The notes below the pieces were generated by a model. That model did not search any database. It had not been told where the DNA came from and saw only the letters and a program-made list of their open reading frames with translations. A stretch of 64,000 nucleotides of DNA from assembly GCF_001629735.1 (NCBI RefSeq), contig NZ_CP015224.1, positions 682,001 to 746,000 of the forward strand, given 5' to 3'. The stretch is from Lysinibacillus sphaericus. GTDB taxonomy: Bacteria > Bacillota > Bacilli > Bacillales_A > Planococcaceae. Of this stretch, positions 10,986 to 19,864 are shown in pieces (positions within the stretch are counted from its first letter, which is position 1; the number at the start of each line of letters is the position of its first letter). The position numbers and the translations under genes were made by a program.

Positions 10986-11012
10986 ACTCTCCAAGCTTTT
11001 GGGGAGTTTTTT
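10986..11012 (+). terminator. Terminator of the aro operon
   Basis: Stem CTCTCCAA/TTGGGGAG with loop GCTT, extended by A-T, then six T. Lies 13 bp after the aroA stop. Confidence 0.85.
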
Positions 11013-11074
11013 CTTGTTTCGGTGGTAAATGTTTTGTAGCATAAAGGTATCAAAGAAAGAATAGGTGAATGACT

Positions 11075-12337
11075 GTGAACAATGCGATGACTGAAATGAT
11101 GCAAGCACTTGAACAGGGAGACTTAGCATTAATAGATCAGCTACTTGAAACATTTTTAGTGAAGGAGCTACCCGAGGAAATTTACGCACTTTCAGAAATT
11201 TTTATGCAATATGGGTACATGAAAGAAGCTGACCGCGTACTGGAGCATTTACAATTCTTATTCCCAGAAGAGGCACAGTTAAAAATAGATCGTGCAAATG
11301 TATTAATGGAGCTTGGTGATGAAGATGAGGCATTAAATTTATTGCTTGAAATCGAAGAAGGCTCACCAGAATATCCACAAGCATTATTAGTTTTAGCGGA
11401 TTATTATCAAATGCAGGGGTTATTTGAGGTAGCAGAAAAACGTATAAATGAAGCACTAGCAATTTTGCCAGACGAGCCATTACTTCATTTTGCCAAAGCC
11501 GAACTGTTATTTGAAACAGGTCGTTTTTTGGAAGCCGCAAGATTGTATGAAGAATTAAATGAGCAACAAGAAGAATTTGCTGGTATTCATCTTGTGGAAC
11601 GATTAGCGGAGGTTTATCGTGCCGGGGCTGCCTACGAAACAGCATTGGATTATTATTTAAAGGCACTTGAAGATGAGGTGAAACCAGATATTTTATTTGG
11701 TGCTGCGTATTCAGCCTTCCAATCCCAAAAATACGAGATGGCTATTAAACAATTAGAGGAATTGAAAGAGTTAGATCCTGATTACTTCTCGGCTTACTTA
11801 TTGCTGGCAGAAAGCTATGCGATGACAGAGGAAAATCAAAAAGCCTATACGGCGATCCAAGAGGGATTAAAACGCGATGAATATGATAAAACGCTCTATT
11901 TATTTGCTGGAAAAATGGCCTTGAAAAATAGTTTACCAGTAGAAGCTGAGCAATATTTACGAGAAGCAATAGCATTAGACCCTGAGTATATGGAAGCCGT
12001 GTTAGCACTTATTTCTGTTTTAGGACAACAGGAACGGAATGAAGATGTTATCGAATTATTTGAGACTCTACAGCAAAATGATTTTGAATGGAGCACGTTA
12101 TATCCATTTGCTGCAGAGGCATATGAAAATTTAGAATTGTACGACCGTGCATACGAATTTTACCGTTTGGCATATAATGATTTTAAGGAAGACGCAACAT
12201 TTTTAGAAAAATATGTGTACTTTTTATTAGAGGAAGGTAAACGTTCAGAAGCGAAAGTGGTTCTTGAACAATTAATGAACATTCAACCAGGTGAACCAGA
12301 ATGGCAAGAGAAGTTAGAAGCCTTAGAATTTGAGTAA
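11075..12337 (+). CDS. ypiA: Tetratricopeptide-repeat protein, YpiA-like
   Basis: About 420 residues, almost entirely TPR-like helical pairs (for example ALLVLADYYQMQGLFEVAEKR, YLLLAESYAMTEENQKAY, LYPFAAEAYENLELYDRAYEF), acidic and without signal peptide: a cytoplasmic scaffold or adaptor. Position between aroA and ypiB matches B. subtilis ypiA. An ATG exists at 11069, but the ribosome site AGGTGA (11063-11068) touches it; GTG 11075, 6 nt further, has normal spacing and is my preferred start. Biochemical role unknown. Confidence 0.85.
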   Translation: MNNAMTEMMQALEQGDLALIDQLLETFLVKELPEEIYALSEIFMQYGYMKEADRVLEHLQFLFPEEAQLKIDRANVLMELGDEDEALNLLLEIEEGSPEYPQALLVLADYYQMQGLFEVAEKRINEALAILPDEPLLHFAKAELLFETGRFLEAARLYEELNEQQEEFAGIHLVERLAEVYRAGAAYETALDYYLKALEDEVKPDILFGAAYSAFQSQKYEMAIKQLEELKELDPDYFSAYLLLAESYAMTEENQKAYTAIQEGLKRDEYDKTLYLFAGKMALKNSLPVEAEQYLREAIALDPEYMEAVLALISVLGQQERNEDVIELFETLQQNDFEWSTLYPFAAEAYENLELYDRAYEFYRLAYNDFKEDATFLEKYVYFLLEEGKRSEAKVVLEQLMNIQPGEPEWQEKLEALEFE

Positions 12338-12351
12338 AGGAGGGAGTGGGT

Positions 12352-12909
12352 ATGACTGCTTCTGTATCAGTTGTTGATAAAAAAGCATTTGTTCGATGGT
12401 TTTTAAAAAATTATCAATTGAAACGTCGTGAGTGTGTGTGGATTTTAAATTACTTACTTAGTAATGATGACTTATTAAAACGAATCCGATTTGTGGAAGA
12501 AGCTCACTATTGTCCTAGAGCAATGGTGATGTCTACGGTTGATTCAACAGGTGTGCCTTTTCGTTTCTATAAAGGCAATGTAATGACAGCAGACGCTGAA
12601 AAGTCTTTCCATGATTTACGCTTACACGAGCAAGAAGATATGTATATACAATTGAATTTTCCAAATATACCACCAAGTGCACAATACTTAGCAGTTTTAG
12701 AAGAAAACCCTTATATGCCAGAGACACTGTTAGTTAGTGAAAAAGATCGTTTACTGGCAGAAGAACTGCTTTCCAATAGCTTACTCGTATTCCAAGAAGA
12801 AAAATTACTTGCACAAATTGATGATGCCCTCGATCAGGGAGATGAAGAACGTTTTTATGAATTGTCTAATTTGTTACAAGCATTAAAGGAAACGGCTAAT
12901 TTACCTTAG
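12352..12909 (+). CDS. ypiB: UPF0302 protein YpiB
   Basis: 185 residues, cytoplasmic, UPF0302 family (YpiB). Distinctive N-terminal block KAFVRWFLKNYQLKRRECVWILNYL followed by FVEEAHYCPRAMVMST and FRFYKGN. Starts 14 bp after the TPR gene; ATG 12352 has AAAGGAGGG 8 nt upstream, better than GTG 12346. In B. subtilis it lies between ypiA and ypiF next to the qcr genes. Function is not established; the acidic C-terminal helix (DDALDQGDEERFYELSN) is typical of the family. Confidence 0.88.
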   Translation: MTASVSVVDKKAFVRWFLKNYQLKRRECVWILNYLLSNDDLLKRIRFVEEAHYCPRAMVMSTVDSTGVPFRFYKGNVMTADAEKSFHDLRLHEQEDMYIQLNFPNIPPSAQYLAVLEENPYMPETLLVSEKDRLLAEELLSNSLLVFQEEKLLAQIDDALDQGDEERFYELSNLLQALKETANLP

Positions 12910-13050
12910 TTATAGGTAAAAATTGAATGTCCTTTACCCACTTCAATATGGTAACATTACTAGTGAATGATTGTTTTCACTTTTAATTGGGTATCCTATT
13001 TGAAGAGTGGAAAAGGGCATTTTTATTATGTGATAAAGGAGGTTTGTTGA

Positions 13051-13500
13051 ATGTACTTTAATGCAAACGATGTGACATCATTTTTGGGACAGAAGGATTT
13101 CATCGATACTGCGATTGTTCCGCTCATATCCATCGATTTAGCTTCTGAGAAAATGAAACAAAGTGGCGCTGAGGTAGATTTTCTAATGTCTTTAACTTCT
13201 TTCATAGAACAACAGTTTAAAGGCCGTTTACTAGTCATGCCACCTTTTTCTTATATGGCTTCTTTAAAAAACGAAGAATTACCGAAGCAATTTGAAACAC
13301 AATTACATAATGCTGGCTTTAAGCATGTGTTCTTCATTACTTGTGATCACTCTTGGACAAATATTGGAGATATAGTAAATATTATTTGGTTACCAGCAAT
13401 TCCATTAGAAAGCATGGACGCAGGTGTGAAAAAATCAATTCTCGAAGATCAATTACGGCAAGTGGTTCCGATGCTTTCGACCAAATGGGCACAGATTTAA
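13051..13500 (+). CDS. ypiF: DUF2487 protein YpiF
   Basis: 149 residues, DUF2487 family, no signal or membrane segment. Start MYFNANDVTSFLGQKDFIDTAIVP and conserved LLVMPPFSYM block. RBS AAAGGAGG 9 nt before ATG. The gene is always next to qcrABC in Bacillus-type genomes, so a link to the cytochrome bc complex is often supposed but unproven. Separate from ypiB by 141 bp with no clear terminator. Confidence 0.85.
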   Translation: MYFNANDVTSFLGQKDFIDTAIVPLISIDLASEKMKQSGAEVDFLMSLTSFIEQQFKGRLLVMPPFSYMASLKNEELPKQFETQLHNAGFKHVFFITCDHSWTNIGDIVNIIWLPAIPLESMDAGVKKSILEDQLRQVVPMLSTKWAQI

Positions 13501-13552
13501 CAATTAGTTTCAATAAATGTTCACATTCTCCAGCTTTCCACAGAATGCTATA

Positions 13553-13581
13553 TTGACCAAGCTATGGACTTGATATATCAT
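13553..13581 (+). promoter_or_regulatory. Candidate qcr operon promoter
   Basis: TTGACC (13553-13558), 17-bp spacer, TATCAT (13576-13581), 73 bp before qcrA. A second weaker pair, TTGATA/TAGTAT, overlaps just downstream (13570-13597). Confidence 0.6.
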
Positions 13582-13654
13582 ATATATGTCCTAGTATTAC
13601 TATTTGTAAAAGTATGTCCGTTGGACTGACCTTTAAGTTAGAGGGGGGAAAATA

Positions 13655-14161
13655 ATGAGTAATAATCGAGTTTCACGTCGTCAATTTCTAAGTTATACTC
13701 TTACTGGTGTAGGTGGATTTATGGCGGCAGGTATGCTAATGCCAATGCTTCGCTTTGCAATTGATCCTGTGCTACAAAAGCATGAGGGTGGAGATTTTGT
13801 AAAAACAGAGCATAAAATCGCTGACTTGACTGAAGAGCCTGTAAAAGTTGACTTTTCATATGAACAAGTGGATGCATGGTACAAATCACAGGTTACAGAT
13901 GTAGCTTGGGTTTATAAAAGTGGCGATCAAATCATTGCCCTTTCACCTGTTTGTAAGCATTTAGGATGTATGGTTGACTGGAATGGAGATTCTGCACACC
14001 CAGGTCAATTCTTCTGTCCATGTCACGCAGGACGTTATGAGAAAAACGGGAAAAACGTTGCAGGTACACCGCCTCTAGGTCCGTTGGATGAATTTGAAGT
14101 ACAAGAACAAGATGGCTATTTAATGATTGGTCCAGCTAAAGCAAATACTCTAGTTAAATAA
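13655..14161 (+). CDS. qcrA: Menaquinol-cytochrome c reductase Rieske iron-sulfur subunit
   Basis: Rieske [2Fe-2S] subunit of the bc-type complex, carrying electrons from menaquinol to cytochrome. 168 residues. N-terminal SRRQFLSYTLTGVGGFMAAG is a twin-arginine-type anchor (Tat). The cluster-binding boxes CKHLGC (near 108) and CPCHAGRY (near 125) are intact. RBS AGAGGGGG. First gene of qcrA-qcrB-qcrC. Confidence 0.97.
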   Translation: MSNNRVSRRQFLSYTLTGVGGFMAAGMLMPMLRFAIDPVLQKHEGGDFVKTEHKIADLTEEPVKVDFSYEQVDAWYKSQVTDVAWVYKSGDQIIALSPVCKHLGCMVDWNGDSAHPGQFFCPCHAGRYEKNGKNVAGTPPLGPLDEFEVQEQDGYLMIGPAKANTLVK

Positions 14162-14180
14162 GTAAGGGGGTACGACAACA

Positions 14181-14855
14181 GTGCTAAATAAAATTTATGA
14201 TTGGGTCGATGAACGCCTAGATATTACACCTATTTGGCGTGATATTGCCGACCACGAAGTGCCAGAGCACGTTAACCCTGCACATCATTTTTCAGCATTC
14301 GTTTACTGCTTCGGTGGATTAACATTCTTCATCACAGTAATTCAAATTCTATCTGGTATGTTCCTAACAATGTACTATGTACCAGACGTTGTGAATGCCT
14401 GGAAATCAGTTTATTATTTACAAAACGAAGTAGCATTTGGTGAAATCGTGCGCGGTATGCACCACTGGGGAGCTTCATTAGTTATCGTAATGATGTTCTT
14501 ACATACACTTCGTGTGTTCTTCACAGGTTCTTATAAGAAACCTCGTGAGCTAAACTGGATGGTTGGTGTAGGTATTTTTGGTGTAATGATGGGTCTTGGC
14601 TTTACAGGATACCTATTACCATGGGATATGAAAGCATTATTCGCTACTAAAGTAGGTATCGAAATTGCAGCATCTGTACCGTTTATCGGTTCGATGATTA
14701 AAGTATTATTAGCGGGTGACACTACTATTCTTGGTGCTCAAACGTTAACTCGATTCTTTGCGATTCATGTATTCTTCTTGCCTGCAGTATTGTTTGGGTT
14801 ACTTGCAGCACACTTTATCATGATTCGTCGTCAAGGAATTTCAGGGCCGTTGTAA
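14181..14855 (+). CDS. qcrB: Menaquinol-cytochrome c reductase cytochrome b subunit
   Basis: Membrane subunit with four helices like cytochrome b6, holding hemes b and the quinol site. 224 residues, GTG start with AAGGGGG upstream. Seen: VNPAHHFSAFVYCFGG, heme-ligand histidines in GMHHWGASLVIVMMFLHTLRVF, the GYLLPWDMKA block, and FFAIHVFFLPAVLFGLLAAHFIMIRRQGISGPL. Split b6-type, so the remaining helices (subunit IV) are in qcrC, as in Bacillus. Confidence 0.97.
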   Translation: MLNKIYDWVDERLDITPIWRDIADHEVPEHVNPAHHFSAFVYCFGGLTFFITVIQILSGMFLTMYYVPDVVNAWKSVYYLQNEVAFGEIVRGMHHWGASLVIVMMFLHTLRVFFTGSYKKPRELNWMVGVGIFGVMMGLGFTGYLLPWDMKALFATKVGIEIAASVPFIGSMIKVLLAGDTTILGAQTLTRFFAIHVFFLPAVLFGLLAAHFIMIRRQGISGPL

Positions 14856-14896
14856 TTGTCTTGACGGTTCGATGATCTTTAAAAGGAGGGGACACT

Positions 14897-15664
14897 ATGC
14901 ATCGCGGAAAAGGAATGAAATTTGTCGGCGATTCTCGTATTAAAGCGAATCACAGAATGCCGAATGTTCCAAAGGATTATTCCGAATATCCAGGTAAGAC
15001 GGAAGCTTTCTGGCCGAACTTCTTACTGAAGGAATGGATGGTAGGTGCTGTATTTTTAATTGGATACTTATTATTAACTGTCGCTCACCCGTCACCACTT
15101 GAAGGGCCGGCAGATCCAACTAGAGCATATACACCGCTACCGGACTGGTACTTCTTATTCATGTATCAACTTTTAAAATACTCATTTGCTTCTGGTCCAT
15201 ACAATGTAATTGGAGCAATTGTAATTCCAGGTCTTGCATTTGGAGCGCTATTATTAATGCCATTTTTAGACAAGGGTCCAGAACGTCGTCCATCTAAACG
15301 TCCATTACCGACAGCGTTTATGTTATTAACTCTAGCTGCTATGTTCTACCTAACTTGGGAGTCAGTTGTTAACCACGACTGGGAAGCTCAAAAAGCTATG
15401 GGTGCAATCGTAGAAACAGTTGAATTCGATAAAGAATCAGAAGGTTATAAACTATACGCTGGTTCAGCATGTATTACATGTCACGGTGAAGGCTTAGAAG
15501 GTGGAGCTGGTGCACCATCTCTAATGAACACTGGATTAACAGCTGATGAAATTAAGGACATTGCTCATAATGGTCGTGGTAACATGCCACCAGGATTATG
15601 GACAGGTTCAGATGAAGATCTTCAGAAACTTGCTGAATTTATCGAAAGTTTAAAAGCTGAGTAA
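14897..15664 (+). CDS. qcrC: Menaquinol-cytochrome c reductase cytochrome b/c subunit (subunit IV fused to cytochrome c)
   Basis: 255 residues. N-terminal part resembles subunit IV of b6f (three membrane helices; HPSPLEGPADPTRAYTPLPDWYFLFMYQLLKY holds the quinol-site loop), followed by a C-terminal cytochrome c domain with CITCHGEG near residue 195 and axial methionine in GNMPPG near 235. This fusion is characteristic of Bacillus. AAGGAGGGG precedes ATG; last gene of the operon. Confidence 0.97.
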   Translation: MHRGKGMKFVGDSRIKANHRMPNVPKDYSEYPGKTEAFWPNFLLKEWMVGAVFLIGYLLLTVAHPSPLEGPADPTRAYTPLPDWYFLFMYQLLKYSFASGPYNVIGAIVIPGLAFGALLLMPFLDKGPERRPSKRPLPTAFMLLTLAAMFYLTWESVVNHDWEAQKAMGAIVETVEFDKESEGYKLYAGSACITCHGEGLEGGAGAPSLMNTGLTADEIKDIAHNGRGNMPPGLWTGSDEDLQKLAEFIESLKAE

Positions 15665-15668
15665 TAGT

Positions 15669-15698
15669 AAAAGAGTCAGGAAACTGGCTCTTTTTTTT
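15669..15698 (+). terminator. Terminator of qcrABC
   Basis: AAGAGTCAG / CTGGCTCTT stem (one G-T pair), GAAA-type loop, eight T. Only 5 bp after the qcrC stop. Confidence 0.9.
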
Positions 15699-15901
15699 CG
15701 ACCTTGTTATATATTTGGACTGAAAGCTAGTAGAAAAGGTTCCCTTACCCTCGATTTTTTAGCGAAAAATGTCGAAAAGTAGATAAAAGCGAATGAATTC
15801 TATCCATTAGCACATATTGAAGTTGTGAAAATAATTTCACCTACAAAAATCTATACTGTACATAAACAAAGAATTTTAGCAAAGCGCAAGGAGTTGTAAT
15901 C

Positions 15902-16498
15902 ATGCAGATAACACGTGCAAATCTTTGGTATCTTCTTAACCATAAGTCATTCTTAATAGCGCTGCTTATTATTAATCTATTAGGCACAGTATATGGCTAT
16001 TATTGGTATGGATGGCAGCTTGCAATTACTAAGCCTATTTTTTATATTTTTGTTCCTGATAGTCCAACAGCTAGCTTATTCTTTTGCTTTGTGTTAATTG
16101 CTTGGATTATGGGAAAAAGATGGCCGTTAATGGAAGTATTAGCGCTTGTAACATTAGTGAAATATGGTCTATGGGCTGATGTCATGAATATTTGGACATT
16201 AATTGAAACAGGGTCAATCGGTTGGCAAGGCTGGATGCTAGTTGGCTCACATTTTGCAATGGCCGTTCAAGCAATCTTATATATGAAGAAATATGTATTC
16301 ACTTACTGGCATGTATTTATAGCGGCTGTCTGGACGCTCCATAATGATGTCATTGACTATGTGTTTGGTCAAATGCCTATGTATGGGGATTTAGTCAAGT
16401 ACACAAGCTATATTGGCTACTTTACGTTTTGGTTATCAATTGCATGTATTCTCCTTGCGATTTTCTCAATTAGGTGGCGCAAATATTTGCCGAATTAG
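15902..16498 (+). CDS. ypjA: DUF1405 integral membrane protein YpjA
   Basis: 198 residues with about five or six hydrophobic helices, starting FLIALLIINLLGTVYGYYWYGWQL and including GKRWPLMEVLALVTLVKYGLWADVMNIW. DUF1405/YpjA family, function unknown. Follows qcrC as in B. subtilis, but behind a terminator and 237 bp of spacer; that spacer holds a short inverted repeat GTGAAA-ATAA-TTTCAC (15825-15840) and no convincing promoter pair. RBS GCAAGGAG before ATG. Confidence 0.88.
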   Translation: MQITRANLWYLLNHKSFLIALLIINLLGTVYGYYWYGWQLAITKPIFYIFVPDSPTASLFFCFVLIAWIMGKRWPLMEVLALVTLVKYGLWADVMNIWTLIETGSIGWQGWMLVGSHFAMAVQAILYMKKYVFTYWHVFIAAVWTLHNDVIDYVFGQMPMYGDLVKYTSYIGYFTFWLSIACILLAIFSIRWRKYLPN

Positions 16499-16546
16499 GG
16501 TATAAATTATAGAATTATAGTATAGAGGTAGAAAGGGGTTAGAATA

Positions 16547-17233
16547 TTGTCAACAAGCATGTATATAGTTTATTTTATTATTATTATGCTGCTACCACTT
16601 TATGCACAAATGAAAGTAAAAGGCACGTATAATAAATTTGCGAAACAACGTACAATGAAAGGCCAAACAGGTGCAGAGGTAGCGCGTGCGATTTTAGATG
16701 CGAACGGCTTATATGATGTACGAGTTGTGCCAACACAAGGTGTGTTGTCTGATCATTATAATCCGGCAACTAAAACAGTTGCTTTATCAGAAAGTAACTT
16801 TTATGAAGCGAGTGTTGCAGGTGCTGCGGTAGCTGCCCATGAGGTAGGTCACGCCATCCAACATAAAGAAGCTTACTCTATGCTTACATTACGTAGTAAG
16901 CTAGTCCCAGTGGCAAATATTTCTTCGAATGCATCTTGGATTTTTGTAATGATTGGTATTTTTGCAAGTAGTACGAATTTCTTGCTTTTAGGTATCATAT
17001 TATTAGCAGCAGGTGTTGTTTTCCAATTAGTGACACTTCCAGTGGAGTTTGATGCTTCAAAGCGGGCATTAGTTCAAATGAATTCGCTTGGCATTATTAC
17101 AAATGAAGAAGAACGACCAGCACGAAAAGTATTAAGTGCTGCAGCATTAACATATGTAGCAGCAGCAGCGGTAGCGGTACTAGAATTATTACGTCTAATT
17201 CTAATTTTTACGAATATGCGTAGCGATGACTAA
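16547..17233 (+). CDS. Neutral zinc metallopeptidase, YugP type
   Basis: 228 residues of the membrane zinc-peptidase family represented by B. subtilis YugP. N-terminal helix, conserved QTGAEVARAILDANGL block, DHYNPATKTVALSE, and zinc motif HEVGH near residue 99, followed by two or three membrane helices (WIFVMIGIFASS, FLLLGIILLAAGVVFQL). Starts with TTG 16547 (GAAAGGGGTT, normal spacing); ATG 16559 is an alternative. In B. subtilis this place after ypjA is held by ypjB, a different protein. Substrate unknown. Confidence 0.85.
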   Translation: MSTSMYIVYFIIIMLLPLYAQMKVKGTYNKFAKQRTMKGQTGAEVARAILDANGLYDVRVVPTQGVLSDHYNPATKTVALSESNFYEASVAGAAVAAHEVGHAIQHKEAYSMLTLRSKLVPVANISSNASWIFVMIGIFASSTNFLLLGIILLAAGVVFQLVTLPVEFDASKRALVQMNSLGIITNEEERPARKVLSAAALTYVAAAAVAVLELLRLILIFTNMRSDD

Positions 17234-17235
17234 GA

Positions 17236-17277
17236 AAAAAACTTGTTATGGTGGAACACCACTATAACAAGTTTTTT
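17236..17277. terminator. Bidirectional terminator between the YugP-type gene and ypjC
   Basis: Long stem ACTTGTTATGGTGG / CCACTATAACAAGT (one G-T pair) flanked by A5 and T6, loop AACA. It serves both converging genes. Confidence 0.93.
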
Positions 17278-17289
17278 ATCTTCAAACAC

Positions 17290-18159
17290 TTAATGAAGCG
17301 GTTGTTTTTGATCATCAAGAGTGAAGCCTTCTCCTGCTACATCGCGTACTTCTATAATAGAAACGAAAGCGTGTGGATCCACTTCATGAACAATGGATTT
17401 TAGGCGTACAACTTCGTTGCGACCGATCACACAATAAATAACTTCCTTAGGCTGCTTAGTAAAGTGGCCATGTCCTTCCAAAATAGTGATCCCGCGTTCC
17501 ATTCGTAAGGCGATTGTTTCGGCAATAACACCGGACTTCTCAGATATAATGAGAGCACCACGCGCTGCATAGGCTCCTTCCTGTACAAAGTCAATAACAC
17601 GAGCGCCAACAAATACAGCGACTAATGTGTACATCATGGAACGAGCATCTAAAAATGTAAGCCATGAAAGGATGATGACAATGGCGTCGAAGACAAACAT
17701 CGTTTTACCCATACTCCAGCCAAAATATTTATGTCCAAGTCGTGCCAAAATATCAACGCCGCCGGTAGTGCCACCAAAGCGGAAGACAATTCCTAGGCCA
17801 AGTCCGACGAATATACCCGCGAAAAGAGCAACGAGTAACATGTCATCTTCTAAATGAATGGTAAACTGATATTTCTGGAAAATCTTTAGAAAAAGAGAAA
17901 CAGATAAAGTGCCAACAAGCGTATAAACAAAAGATTTCTTTCCAAGTAATCGATAACCAATTATAAACATGGGAATATTTAATAATAGGTTCATTAAGGC
18001 GGGGTCCCATCCTAATGTAAAGTATAGTATGAGTGTAATTCCACTTAGTCCACCTTCACCTAGCTGATTTTGAATATTGAAGTGAACAAACCCGAAGCTA
18101 AAAATGGCTGCTCCGAGCATTATTGCGATAATATTACGAATTTTAATCTGTTTTAACAT
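17290..18159 (-). CDS. ypjC: YitT-family membrane protein YpjC (DUF161/DUF2179)
   Basis: 289 residues: five or six membrane helices (IIAIMLGAAIFSFGFVHF, GLSGITLILYFTLGW, LVALFAGIFVGLGLGIVFRFGGTTGGVDILAR) followed by a soluble C-terminal DUF2179 domain (KSGVIAETIALRMERGITILEGHG ... VIGRNEVVRLKSIVHEVDPHAFVSI). Starts at ATG 18159 behind AGGAGG; the frame opens 8 codons further with TTG but without a ribosome site. As in B. subtilis it lies near ypjD-dapB, here on the opposite strand. Role unknown. Confidence 0.87.
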   Translation of the reverse strand: MLKQIKIRNIIAIMLGAAIFSFGFVHFNIQNQLGEGGLSGITLILYFTLGWDPALMNLLLNIPMFIIGYRLLGKKSFVYTLVGTLSVSLFLKIFQKYQFTIHLEDDMLLVALFAGIFVGLGLGIVFRFGGTTGGVDILARLGHKYFGWSMGKTMFVFDAIVIILSWLTFLDARSMMYTLVAVFVGARVIDFVQEGAYAARGALIISEKSGVIAETIALRMERGITILEGHGHFTKQPKEVIYCVIGRNEVVRLKSIVHEVDPHAFVSIIEVRDVAGEGFTLDDQKQPLH

Positions 18160-18222
18160 TTGGCCTCCTGTAGTTCCAAACAAATGAAGTAGTGATATCT
18201 ATTATCTGACATTTTATTGGTT

Positions 18223-18250
18223 TTGACAACAACGGTGTAAATTATATAGG
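18223..18250 (+). promoter_or_regulatory. Candidate promoter for ypjD-dapB-mgsA-bshA-cca
   Basis: Perfect -35 TTGACA (18223-18228), 16-bp spacer, TATAGG (18245-18250), 24 bp before the ypjD ATG. It lies in the gap divergent from ypjC. Confidence 0.6.
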
Positions 18251-18274
18251 ATGGTAAATAGGAGTGTGATGTAA

Positions 18275-18610
18275 ATGACAGAACAACTAACAATGCAAGC
18301 ATTACAACAGCGTGTTGATAATTATATAGGACAATTTAAAGAAGGATATTTCCCACCATTCGAACTGCTAGCCCGTTTAACAGAGGAATTAGGAGAGCTA
18401 TCTCGTGAGGTTCAGGATGTATATGGACAAAAAAAGAAAAAGAATACTGAGGAAATAAACAGTATTGAAGAAGAACTTGGTGACTTTTTCTTTGTTTTAG
18501 TATGCTTTGCCAATGCTCAGGGTATTAAATTAGATGAAGCTCTATTAAGAGTCATACATAAATTTGAAACAAGGGATAAGGATCGTTGGACGAGAAAGGA
18601 TGAAGAATGA
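18275..18610 (+). CDS. ypjD: MazG-like nucleotide pyrophosphohydrolase YpjD
   Basis: 111-residue all-alpha NTP pyrophosphatase of the MazG superfamily, expected to hydrolyse non-canonical or excess NTPs. Metal-binding pattern seen: LTEELGELSREV (ExxE, about 37-48) and EEELGDFFFVLVCFAN (ExxxD, about 68-83). Stop overlaps the dapB start by 4 bp. Same position as B. subtilis ypjD. Confidence 0.9.
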   Translation: MTEQLTMQALQQRVDNYIGQFKEGYFPPFELLARLTEELGELSREVQDVYGQKKKKNTEEINSIEEELGDFFFVLVCFANAQGIKLDEALLRVIHKFETRDKDRWTRKDEE

Positions 18611-19407
18611 TGTCGATTCGTGTAGCTATTGCAGGAGCAAGAGGAAAAATGGGGGCTGAGGCTGTACATACGGTCATGAAACATGACAAAATGGAATTAG
18701 TAGCTGTACTAGATTATAAGGAAGTAGGAAAAACATTAGCTGATTTAGACATGTTCCCAGCGAGCTATACAGTACCTATATTTACGGAAATGCATGATCT
18801 TGTAGAAGCAACTTCTCCAGACGTATTAGTGGATTTAACGAACCCACATTCTGTATACAATCATACTAAAGAAGCGTTGAATTTAAATGTACGACCTGTA
18901 ATTGGTACAACAGGATTTACTGATGCACAACTAGAGGAATTATCAACCATTGCCAAAGAAAAAGAGTTAGGCTGCATTATTGCACCAAACTTTGCGATTG
19001 GCGCTATCCTGATGATGAAATTTGCGAAAGAAGCGGCCAAATACTTACCAGATGTAGAAATTATTGAAATGCATCATGATCAAAAACTTGATGCACCCTC
19101 TGGAACAGCTGTGAAAACAGCTCAATTAATACAAGAGGCACGTACGCAAAAGACTCAGGGGCATCCAGAAGAAAAAGAAACCATTGAAGGTGCAAGAGGT
19201 GGAGACTTTGATGGCATGCGCATCCACTCTGTTCGCTTACCTGGTTTAGTGGCACACCAGCAAGTATTATTTGGTGGAGATGGGCAGCTTTTAACAATTC
19301 GCCATGATTCATTAAATCGAAATTCATTTATGTCGGGCATTGCCTTTTGTGTAGAAGAGGTTATGAAAATGGATCAACTTGTTTATGGTTTAGAAAACAT
19401 CATCTAA
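18607..19407 (+). CDS. dapB: 4-hydroxy-tetrahydrodipicolinate reductase
   Basis: NAD(P)H-dependent reductase in the lysine/diaminopimelate pathway, also needed for dipicolinate in spores. 266 residues. N-terminal Rossmann motif IAGARGKMG at 8-16, VIGTTGF near 98, catalytic block [15 protein letters not shown] near 153-167 (His-His and the substrate-binding Lys), and the C-terminal [12 protein letters not shown]. Two tandem ATGs (18607, 18610); either fits the AAAGGA ribosome site. Confidence 0.96.
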   Translation: MMSIRVAIAGARGKMGAEAVHTVMKHDKMELVAVLDYKEVGKTLADLDMFPASYTVPIFTEMHDLVEATSPDVLVDLTNPHSVYNHTKEALNLNVRPVIGTTGFTDAQLEELSTIAKEKELGCIIAPNFAIGAILMMKFAKEAAKYLPDVEIIEMHHDQKLDAPSGTAVKTAQLIQEARTQKTQGHPEEKETIEGARGGDFDGMRIHSVRLPGLVAHQQVLFGGDGQLLTIRHDSLNRNSFMSGIAFCVEEVMKMDQLVYGLENII

Positions 19408-19426
19408 AGATTGGGATGGAAGCTAT

Positions 19427-19831
19427 ATGAAAATCGCATTGATTGCACATGATCGTAAAAAAGATAATTTAGTACAGTTTGCTATTGCTTACAAAGAAAT
19501 TTTACTTGAACATTCACTTTATGCTACCGGTACAACAGGACAGCGTGTCATTGAAGCCACTGGTTTAGAGGTAACACGATTTCGTTCAGGTCCACTTGGT
19601 GGCGACCAACAAATTGGCGCAATGATTGCCAACAATGATATGGATATGGTTATTTTTTTCCGAGATCCATTAACAGCACAGCCACATGAGCCAGATGTTT
19701 CTGCACTTATCCGTCTTTGTGATGTTTACCAAGTGCCACTGGCGACAAATATGGGGACAGCAGAAATATTATTAAAAGGCCTACAAGAAGGCTTTGTGGA
19801 TTGGAGACTGATACAAGAAAGACGTAACTAA
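19427..19831 (+). CDS. mgsA: Methylglyoxal synthase
   Basis: Converts dihydroxyacetone phosphate to methylglyoxal and phosphate, a glycolytic bypass. 134 residues, normal size. Seen: [14 protein letters not shown] at the start, [10 protein letters not shown] (phosphate site), [15 protein letters not shown] with the catalytic aspartate, [15 protein letters not shown]. In the dapB-mgsA order of B. subtilis. The next gene is bshA rather than bshB1. Confidence 0.96.
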   Translation: MKIALIAHDRKKDNLVQFAIAYKEILLEHSLYATGTTGQRVIEATGLEVTRFRSGPLGGDQQIGAMIANNDMDMVIFFRDPLTAQPHEPDVSALIRLCDVYQVPLATNMGTAEILLKGLQEGFVDWRLIQERRN

Positions 19832-19864
19832 TAAAAGACGTGATTTAGAAAGGATGATCATCGA

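Noticed and set aside
15825-15840. GTGAAA-ATAA-TTTCAC inverted repeat upstream of ypjA, looking like an FNR/Crp site
   Set aside because: Half-site spacing does not fit TGTGA-N6-TCACA and no promoter pair is positioned around it; probably chance in AT-rich DNA.
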